The notes under the pieces were generated by a model. It saw nothing but the letters and a program-made list of their open reading frames with translations, was not told where the DNA came from and did no database searches. This document shows positions 1 to 3,984 of a DNA stretch of 6,196 bases, one piece after another (position 1 is the stretch's first letter; every line of letters begins with the position of its first letter). Source of the stretch: an uncultured Selenomonadaceae bacterium (lineage in GTDB: Bacteria > Bacillota > Negativicutes > Selenomonadales > Selenomonadaceae). A program made the translations under genes and the position numbers. The stretch covers positions 1 to 6,196 of the forward strand of contig CAJOPK010000177.1 of the NCBI GenBank assembly GCA_905236255.1. The letters are read 5' to 3'.

Positions 1-16
1 CCCGCCGGTGTCACCA
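1..16 (+). tRNA. 3' end of a tRNA gene, isotype undetermined (partial)
   Basis: The first 16 bases fit the tail of a tRNA. CCCGC (1-5) would be the 3' strand of the T stem, CGGTGTC (6-12) the 3' strand of the acceptor stem, A13 the discriminator and CCA (14-16) the encoded end. It sits 4 bp before tRNA-Asp, as expected in a tRNA operon. The anticodon lies outside the window. The acceptor end resembles tRNA-Glu of some Firmicutes, but this is a guess. Confidence 0.65.
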
Positions 17-20
17 ATTC

Positions 21-97
21 GGCCCGGTAGTTTAGTTGGTTAGAATGCCGCCCTGTCACGGCGGAGGTCGTCGGTTCAAGTCCGATCCGGGTCGCCA
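21..97 (+). tRNA. tRNA-Asp (anticodon GTC)
   Basis: A complete cloverleaf can be drawn. Acceptor GGCCCGG (21-27) pairs with CCGGGTC (87-93) with one G-T pair. The anticodon stem CCGCC (48-52)/GGCGG (60-64) closes the loop CTGTCAC, which carries anticodon GTC at 55-57. The T stem is 70-74/82-86 around a TTCAAGT loop. The discriminator is G94 and CCA (95-97) is encoded in the DNA. It lies between a partial upstream tRNA and tRNA-Phe, so it is part of a polycistronic tRNA transcript. Confidence 0.97.
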
Positions 98-123
98 CTT
101 TGAAAATTGATTTCCACGATAGA

Positions 124-146
124 TTTTGTGACAATGCGTCACGAAG
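124..146 (+). other. hairpin in the tRNA-Asp/tRNA-Phe spacer
   Basis: The 50-bp spacer between the two tRNAs contains an inverted repeat whose core is GTGAC (128-132) and GTCAC (138-142) around the loop AATGC. Outward pairing with two G-T wobbles extends it to about 124-132/138-146. It ends one base before the tRNA-Phe acceptor stem. There is no T run, so it is not a terminator. A role in tRNA precursor processing is possible but unproven. Confidence 0.4.
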
Positions 147-147
147 T

Positions 148-223
148 GCCTCGGTAGCTCAGTTGGTAGAGCAGGGGACTGAAAATCCCCGTGTCCGTGG
201 TTCGATTCCGCGCTGAGGCACCA
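148..223 (+). tRNA. tRNA-Phe (anticodon GAA)
   Basis: A complete 76-nt cloverleaf with encoded CCA. Acceptor GCCTCGG (148-154) pairs with CTGAGGC (213-219). The anticodon stem GGGGA (174-178)/TCCCC (186-190) closes the loop CTGAAAA with anticodon GAA at 181-183. The T stem is 196-200/208-212 around TTCGATT. The discriminator is A220, followed by CCA at 221-223. It is the last tRNA of the cluster, with a terminator directly downstream. Confidence 0.97.
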
Positions 224-240
224 CATTTGAAAAGTTGACA

Positions 241-267
241 GCTCGCAGAAAGACCGCGGGCTTTTTT
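241..267 (+). terminator. rho-independent terminator of the tRNA operon
   Basis: GCTCGC (241-246) pairs with GCGGGC (256-261) in a 6-bp stem with one T-G wobble and a 9-nt loop. Six T residues follow (262-267). It starts 18 nt after tRNA-Phe and ends 14 nt before the dedA start codon, so it should separate the tRNA transcript from dedA, at least partly. Confidence 0.75.
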
Positions 268-281
268 GACGGGTAAATTCA

Positions 282-875
282 ATGGAACAAATTTCTCAAG
301 CATTTCTGAATTTCATAGACACCTTCGGATATTTTGCCGTAGCCTTACTCATGGCGATGGAAAATGCCTGCATACCCGTTCCGAGCGAACTTATTTTGGG
401 TTTTGCCGGCTATTTGATTTTCGCCGAACGCATGACTTTTACCGGCGCAATAATCGCCGGAATGATCGGAGGAATGGCGGGATCTGTTTTCGCCTATGCC
501 GTCGGTCACAAGGGCGGCAGAAAATTCATCGATAAATACGGCAAGTATTTCCTGATAAAAAAATCTCACGTCGATATGGCGCAACGCTGGTTTGACAAGT
601 ACGGAATACGCGCCGTATTTTTCAGCAGAATGTTGCCGGTTGTCAGGACTTTCATTTCACTTCCGGCGGGTTTTGCCCGAGTCAACTTCAAGCAATTTTT
701 ATTTTACACTTTTGCCGGTTCTCTTCCCTGGACGGCTTTGATTCTCTTTGCCGGAATGATGTTGGGGGAAGGCTGGAAGTATTTGCTTGAGATCGGACAC
801 GAGGCAAGTATTGCCTTTGTCGTCTTTGCGATTTTGATTATCGCGGCATTATATTTCAAAGGGAAGCGTCGTTGA
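282..875 (+). CDS. DedA-family membrane protein, UptA/YngC-like (probable undecaprenyl-phosphate flippase)
   Basis: A 197-aa polytopic inner-membrane protein of the DedA (SNARE-associated Golgi/VTT) family, about the length of B. subtilis UptA (formerly YngC). Visible family motifs are the acidic re-entrant segment MENACIPVPSE (residues 26-36; E27, E36), the GHKGGRKFIDKYGKYF stretch (75-90), and the arginine motif SRMLPVVRTFISLPAG (115-130; R116, R122). They resemble the acidic and arginine residues required in E. coli YqjA. The C-terminus is a hydrophobic helix (about 172-192) ending in KGKRR. Known family members recycle C55-phosphate across the membrane or support envelope homeostasis; that role here is inferred from family membership. 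The ATG at 282 has only a weak GGG ribosome binding site 8 nt upstream. No convincing promoter is seen between the tRNA terminator and the start, so expression may rely on readthrough or on a promoter inside the tRNA genes. Confidence 0.92.
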   Translation: MEQISQAFLNFIDTFGYFAVALLMAMENACIPVPSELILGFAGYLIFAERMTFTGAIIAGMIGGMAGSVFAYAVGHKGGRKFIDKYGKYFLIKKSHVDMAQRWFDKYGIRAVFFSRMLPVVRTFISLPAGFARVNFKQFLFYTFAGSLPWTALILFAGMMLGEGWKYLLEIGHEASIAFVVFAILIIAALYFKGKRR

Positions 876-892
876 ATTTTAATAATTTTCTA

Positions 893-921
893 ATGAAACT
901 TCCGATAAAACGGAGTATAAT
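893..921 (+). promoter_or_regulatory. sigma70-type promoter for the small RNA unit
   Basis: A perfect -10 element TATAAT (916-921) lies 17 bp downstream of ATGAAA (893-898), a 4/6 match to TTGACA. Transcription would start near 928. No normal-size + strand gene lies downstream before the terminator at 1080-1111, so the product should be a short RNA. Confidence 0.55.
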
Positions 922-996
922 GCCGGCAATTGAATACTAAAATGTTACAGCTCAACGATCGGGAGTCCACCAACTCCCCGATCACAAAAAAATCTT

Positions 997-1023
997 GCCG
1001 GCGGTTCCGCCAAAATCGCCGGC
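997..1023 (+). other. GC-rich hairpin inside the candidate RNA
   Basis: GCCGGCG (997-1003) and CGCCGGC (1017-1023) form a perfect 7-bp stem, and T996-A1024 can add an eighth pair. The 13-nt loop contains CCGCC, which can pair instead with GGCGG (1000-1004), so two folds are mutually exclusive. No T run follows, so it is not a terminator. Confidence 0.5.
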
Positions 1024-1039
1024 ATTGAGGGGATGATTT

Positions 1040-1081
1040 ATGAGCGAAGGGTTCTGCGATTATTCGCAAGCAAAAGTTTGA
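1040..1081 (+). CDS. candidate 13-aa micropeptide MSEGFCDYSQAKV
   Basis: An ATG at 1040 is preceded by GAGGGG (1027-1032) at 7-nt spacing, a stronger ribosome binding site than that of dedA. The frame reads MSEGFCDYSQAKV and stops at TGA 1079-1081. The stop overlaps the first bases of the terminator stem (from 1080), a compact arrangement seen in leader-peptide and micropeptide units. An in-frame TGA at 1034-1036 blocks any longer form from this frame. The peptide is hydrophilic with one cysteine, and shows neither a signal peptide nor a membrane segment, so it does not look like a type I toxin. Coding status is unproven: such a short frame could arise by chance. I recognise no homologue. Confidence 0.25.
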   Translation: MSEGFCDYSQAKV

Positions 1082-1111
1082 CCGGGAAGGTTCACCACCC
1101 TCCCGGTCTTT
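1080..1111. terminator. terminator of the small RNA, probably shared with hemB
   Basis: GACCGGGA (1080-1087) and TCCCGGTC (1101-1108) form a perfect 8-bp GC-rich stem. An inner GG/CC pair follows after an A-C mismatch, around a TTCACCA loop. On the + strand TTTAATTT follows. On the - strand, downstream of the hemB stop, the stem is followed by AAACTTTTGC. It can therefore serve both converging transcripts, though the U tracts are modest on both sides. Confidence 0.65.
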
Positions 1112-1146
1112 AATTTGCCGTTTAAAGATTTCTCGACAATGTTTTT

Positions 1147-2109
1147 TCACAGCCAATTTGCCGCATCAAGTGCATGGTAAGTTATAATCATATCCGCTCC
1201 GGCACGTTTCATGCAGGTCAAACTTTCGATAACGACTTTCTTTTCGTCTATCCACCCGTTTTGAGCCGCCGCCTTAACCATTGCATATTCGCCGCTTACA
1301 TTGTAAACGGCAATCGGATAATTTGTTGCCGCCCGGACTTTTGAAACAATGTCACCGTAAGCAAGAGCGGGTTTTATCATCAAAATATCCGCACCTTCCG
1401 AAATATCGAGTTCCGCTTCTTTCAAGGCTTCACGCGAATTTGCAAAATCCATCTGATACTGTTTCCGATCTCCAAATTTCGGAGCGCCGTGCGCCGCATC
1501 TCTGAAAGGCCCGTAAAAGCCGGAGGCATATTTGACGGCGTAACTCATTATTGAAACATTGACAAAATTTTTCGTGTCAAGTGCATCGCGAATCGCCGCA
1601 ACCCGTCCGTCCATCATGTCGGAAGGTGCAATAATATCAGCTCCCGATTCCGCCTGACTGACGGCAACTTTTTGCAGAAGTTCCAAAGTCGCATCATTGT
1701 CAACATATTCGCCGCAGAGTTTCCCGCAATGCCCGTGAGAAGTGTATTGACAAAGACAAACGTCACCGACGATTACAAGATCGGGAACGGCTTTTTTTAT
1801 TGCGGAAATTGCGCGCTGAACCGGAGAGTTCATATCCCACGCGCCGGAGCCGATTTCGTCTTTATATTCCGGCAAACCGAAAATTTCGACGGCGGGTATT
1901 CCGAGTGCGGAAATTTCTTTCGCAAATTCAACGGCATTGTCAACGGAAAAACGACAACAACCCGGCATGCTCGAAATTTCTTCCCGGACGTTTTCGCCGG
2001 CAACCACAAACATCGGATAAATAAAATCCTTTACGCTTAAATTTGTTTCACGAACCATAGACCGGAGATTTTCGGAAATTCTGATTCTTCTTGGTCTTAT
2101 CTTAATCAA
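1147..2109 (-). CDS. hemB: delta-aminolevulinic acid dehydratase (porphobilinogen synthase)
   Basis: A cytosolic enzyme of tetrapyrrole synthesis that condenses two 5-aminolevulinate molecules into porphobilinogen. The 320-aa protein has the usual family length and starts with the typical RPRRIR segment. The zinc-site motif DVCLCQYTSHGHCG carries C118, C120 and C128, so this is a zinc-dependent type. The Schiff-base lysines are K193 (SYAVKYASGFYGPFRDAAH) and K246 (ILMIKPALAY). The C-terminal SGEYAMVKAAAQNGW and ESLTCMKRAGADMIITY blocks are also conserved. The start is TTG (2107-2109), with GGGGAGG 8 nt upstream and an in-frame TAA further upstream that excludes a longer form. An out-of-frame ATG lies between the two. 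The gene is transcribed alone, away from tatA and toward the small RNA unit; no other hem gene is in the window. Confidence 0.98.
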   Translation of the reverse strand: MIKIRPRRIRISENLRSMVRETNLSVKDFIYPMFVVAGENVREEISSMPGCCRFSVDNAVEFAKEISALGIPAVEIFGLPEYKDEIGSGAWDMNSPVQRAISAIKKAVPDLVIVGDVCLCQYTSHGHCGKLCGEYVDNDATLELLQKVAVSQAESGADIIAPSDMMDGRVAAIRDALDTKNFVNVSIMSYAVKYASGFYGPFRDAAHGAPKFGDRKQYQMDFANSREALKEAELDISEGADILMIKPALAYGDIVSKVRAATNYPIAVYNVSGEYAMVKAAAQNGWIDEKKVVIESLTCMKRAGADMIITYHALDAANWL

Positions 2110-2117
2110 CGCCCATT

Positions 2118-2124
2118 CCTCCCC
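2118..2124 (-). promoter_or_regulatory. hemB ribosome binding site, fixing a TTG start
   Basis: On the - strand GGGGAGG lies 8 nt before the TTG at 2109-2107. The only nearby ATG (2116-2114) is a single base from GGAGG and out of frame, giving a four-codon frame ATG GGC GTT GAT TAA (2116-2102) that overlaps the hemB start. Confidence 0.85.
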
Positions 2125-2160
2125 GAATTATTGTTTGTTTAAGATTGTATTTTCTATTTA

Positions 2161-2189
2161 ATTATAATTCGTCAATAAGAATTTTTCAA
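2161..2189 (-). promoter_or_regulatory. hemB promoter
   Basis: Read on the - strand, TTGAAA (2189-2184, 5/6 to consensus) and TATAAT (2166-2161, 6/6) are separated by exactly 17 bp. Transcription should begin around 2154, giving a 5' leader of about 45 nt before the TTG start. The -35 element lies within the inverted repeat at 2176-2207. Confidence 0.75.
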
Positions 2190-2207
2190 AAGAAATTTTA
2201 ATTCTTA
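2176..2207. promoter_or_regulatory. inverted repeat over the hemB -35 region, possible operator
   Basis: TAAGAATT (2176-2183) is matched by AATTCTTA (2200-2207), and inside these TTTC (2184-2187) is matched by GAAA (2192-2195) around AAAA. The left arm of 12 bases is fully complementary to the right arm apart from a TTTT insertion (2196-2199). It covers the hemB -35 hexamer and lies in the divergent hemB/tatA region. No T run suits it as a terminator for either gene. The identity of any regulator is unknown. Confidence 0.45.
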
Positions 2208-2339
2208 ACGCCGCCGAGTTCGTCGAAAGAATGGAAAAATTATGTGTGATGATTTTTTTGCAGGGGAATTGTAATATTGGCAGAAAAAACAAAACCGGTA
2301 AAATCACCGGAGGATTCCAAGATAAAGGAGATTTAATGT

Positions 2340-2789
2340 ATGTTCGGAATAGGCGGAGGAGAGTTTGTACTGATTTTGATTGCGGGGTTGATTCTTTTCG
2401 GGCCCGGCAAATTGCCGGAATTGGGCAGAATGTTGGGGAAGGGATTGCGCGAATTTCGCAAGGCTCAATCAATGCTTTCCGCCTCTTTGGAAGAAAGCGT
2501 AAAGGAAACTCCGAAAAAATCAAAGCCGGTTGAGAAGGTTGAAAAAATCGAAACAACGCCGGAAGAAAAATCCGAGCCGAAAACTTCAGTCGATGATGTC
2601 ATAAAACTTGCGAAGGAAAATCCGATACCGGGTTCCGAAATAACAAACACAGTGCCGGAAAATTCCGGCGGCGGGGAGAATAAAAATGAAAAAATTTCTG
2701 ACGATAATTCCGGCGTTAATGCTGATAATGTCGGCAACGGCGGGAGCAATGCCGCTCAAAACGGCGACGCAAACGGCACTTCAAAATAA
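2340..2789 (+). CDS. tatA: Sec-independent (twin-arginine) translocase protein TatA/TatB family
   Basis: A component of the Tat pathway, which moves folded proteins across the inner membrane with TatC. The N-terminus is canonical: a short membrane helix (about residues 3-20, with E8), the FGP hinge (20-22), then the amphipathic helix beginning KLPELGRMLGKGLREFRK (24-41). The remaining hundred or so residues are hydrophilic: a Lys/Glu-rich stretch (about 52-80), then an Asn/Gly/Asp-rich tail. At 149 aa it is longer than a typical TatA of 60-90 aa and nearer to TatB, so a dual role is possible; TatC is absent from the window. The start at 2340 has AAAGGAGA 8-9 nt upstream; the ATG at 2336 is in another frame. 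The last 34 codons overlap the tolC-family gene in a different frame, so the tail from about residue 116 is encoded by signal-peptide DNA of the next gene. Confidence 0.9.
   Translation: MFGIGGGEFVLILIAGLILFGPGKLPELGRMLGKGLREFRKAQSMLSASLEESVKETPKKSKPVEKVEKIETTPEEKSEPKTSVDDVIKLAKENPIPGSEITNTVPENSGGGENKNEKISDDNSGVNADNVGNGGSNAAQNGDANGTSK
2673..2679 (+). promoter_or_regulatory. ribosome binding site for the tolC-family gene, inside tatA
   Basis: GGGGAGA lies 6 nt before the ATG at 2686, within the tatA coding sequence. Together with a textbook signal peptide starting at that ATG, it supports the overlapping start rather than a later one. Confidence 0.75.
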
Positions 2790-3939
2790 TCCGGATTTAC
2801 GGAGAACGGAGCGCGCCATAGCCGTTGCCGAAGAAAATTTAAAATCCGCACGGGGGCAAAAAGGTTTTTCGGTTTCGGCAACCGGCAGCGGCAATTTTTC
2901 AAAGACCGAAGGAAGCGAAGAATCCGAAAGTCTTTCCGCCGGATTGAACGGATCGATTCCGCTTTACTCCGGCAAAAAACTTGAATCTCAAATAAAATCT
3001 GCGGAACTCGGAATTGACATTGCAAAATTCGATTACGCGCAGGCGAAAGATGATCTTGTTTACAAAGTTGTATCGGCTTATGTTGATGCGCTTGAAAATC
3101 TTGCAACTTCAAAAGTTGATCTTGAAACGGAAAGCAATTTGTCCGATCACGAAAAAAATATTGCCGCGCTTTACGATGCCGGCGCAAAAGCCAAAATAGA
3201 TTATTTGCGCGCCCGCGTGGAAACAAGCAACGCCATGCAGGATGCGGCAAAATCTCATGCCGCCTATGAAGTCGCTCTTGCAAATTTGGCAACGCTTATG
3301 TCATTGCCCGGAATTTCAAATTTGACCGTCGAAGATATTGCAACTTCTTCCGAATTGGGCGAACTTGAAAATTATATTTCGTCGGCGGAGGAAAATCGGA
3401 ACAATTTAAAAGCCGACGCACTCAAAGTCGAACAGGGAGAATTAAATGTCACCGTTGCAAAATCCGGGTGGAAACCGAGCATTTCCGCAAATGCCGGAGT
3501 CGGTCTTGATTCCCGGTCAAGAGTTTGGCATATTACTCCGGACGCAACGGCGGGAGTAAGTGCAAATTGGAATATTTTTGACGGCGGGGTTACCCGGGCT
3601 GAAGTGGAATCGGCAAAAATCGAACTTGACAGATTACAACTTGCACTTAAATCCGATCTCGATTCCGTTCACGAATCTGTGGTAACCGCCTACAAAAATT
3701 TGAAAATTGCCTTAATGAGAGTTCAGACCACACAAAGAGCGGCGGAACTTGCGGAAGAAGAAAGATATATCGCGACGGAAAAATACAATGCCGGCGAAGG
3801 AATTTTGCTGGATATTTTGGATGCGGAAGTTGCACTTTCGACGGCGAAAAAAAATCACGTCAGCGCGAAATATGACGTTGCCCGGTACAGATTTGATCTT
3901 GCCCATGCAACGGGAAATACTCTTGCCGTCGTAAAATAA
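2686..3939 (+). CDS. TolC-family outer-membrane channel protein
   Basis: A 417-aa outer-membrane efflux protein of the TolC/OEP family; members form trimeric channels crossing the outer membrane and periplasm for efflux or type I secretion. The N-terminus is a Sec signal peptide (MKKFLTIIPALMLIMSATAGA, cleavage near residue 21). The mature part shows the internal duplication of the family. Strand-like segments LNGSIPLYSGKK (87-98) and VSANWNIFDGG (291-301) are each followed by long coiled-coil-type helices. LYDAGAKAKIDYLRARVE (162-179) parallels KYNAGEGILLDILDAEVA (366-383). Length is normal for the family. It overlaps tatA by 104 bp and has its own ribosome binding site. No terminator separates it from the ltaS-like gene, and no inner-membrane pump or adaptor is nearby, so the substrate cannot be inferred. 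Its presence implies a diderm cell. Confidence 0.92.
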   Translation: MKKFLTIIPALMLIMSATAGAMPLKTATQTALQNNPDLRRTERAIAVAEENLKSARGQKGFSVSATGSGNFSKTEGSEESESLSAGLNGSIPLYSGKKLESQIKSAELGIDIAKFDYAQAKDDLVYKVVSAYVDALENLATSKVDLETESNLSDHEKNIAALYDAGAKAKIDYLRARVETSNAMQDAAKSHAAYEVALANLATLMSLPGISNLTVEDIATSSELGELENYISSAEENRNNLKADALKVEQGELNVTVAKSGWKPSISANAGVGLDSRSRVWHITPDATAGVSANWNIFDGGVTRAEVESAKIELDRLQLALKSDLDSVHESVVTAYKNLKIALMRVQTTQRAAELAEEERYIATEKYNAGEGILLDILDAEVALSTAKKNHVSAKYDVARYRFDLAHATGNTLAVVK

Positions 3940-3970
3940 AACTTGCCGGAAGGCGCAATACCAAAATCTG

Positions 3971-3978
3971 AAAGGGAG
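3971..3978 (+). promoter_or_regulatory. ribosome binding site choosing the TTG start at 3985
   Basis: AAAGGGAG lies 6 nt before TTG 3985-3987, whose codons begin KFIKRFF ahead of the first membrane helix. An in-frame TTG at 3943 has no ribosome binding site upstream and would place this sequence inside the gene. Confidence 0.75.
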
Positions 3979-3984
3979 ATATTT

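Larger units (their letters stand above)
928..1111 (+). ncRNA. candidate small structured RNA between dedA and hemB
   Basis: The 271 bp between dedA and hemB hold no conventional gene but are organised like an RNA gene: a promoter (-10 at 916-921) and a terminator (1080-1111) define a transcript of about 180 nt. Inside are a 10-bp hairpin with one bulged C (957-966/973-983, loop CCACCA), a perfect 7-bp GC hairpin (997-1003/1017-1023), and a 5-bp hairpin TGCGA/TCGCA (1055-1059/1064-1068). A 13-codon frame with a strong ribosome binding site lies at 1040-1081. It does not fold as a 6S-type rod and lacks the SRP RNA GGAA-loop signature; I do not recognise the family. Its 3' end converges on hemB, so the two transcripts could overlap. 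It could be a regulatory RNA, a micropeptide mRNA, or a dual-function RNA. Confidence 0.45.

Noticed and set aside
235..240. Perfect TTGACA -35 hexamer ahead of dedA
   Set aside because: At 16-18 bp downstream lies the terminator stem (GGGCTT), not a -10 element, so it is probably not a working promoter.
928..1111. 6S RNA or SRP RNA identity for the candidate transcript
   Set aside because: The ends do not pair into a long rod with a central bubble, and the SRP GGAA-loop motif is absent; only the length is similar to 6S.
1033..1113. 26-codon frame starting MIYERRVLRLF
   Set aside because: Its ATG touches the GAGGGG ribosome binding site with no spacing and the frame reads through the whole terminator hairpin. 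The 13-codon frame at 1040 has the proper spacing.
890..1156. 88-codon open frame on the - strand over the small RNA region
   Set aside because: It overlaps the hemB end, runs through the terminator hairpin, and its composition is not protein-like. It looks like chance openness of a structured non-coding region.
2153..2167. PerR-like box at the hemB promoter
   Set aside because: ATTATAA (2161-2167) matches one half-site, but only because it contains the -10 element; the other half matches 2 of 7 positions.
2231..2533. 100-codon + strand frame overlapping the tatA start
   Set aside because: It is the shifted frame of tatA, without family features; the tatA frame has the conserved helix-FGP-helix pattern and the ribosome binding site.
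3943..3984. Upstream TTG start for the ltaS-like gene
   Set aside because: No ribosome binding site precedes 3943, while AAAGGGAG sits 6 nt before TTG 3985. The 14 extra residues look like leader DNA.
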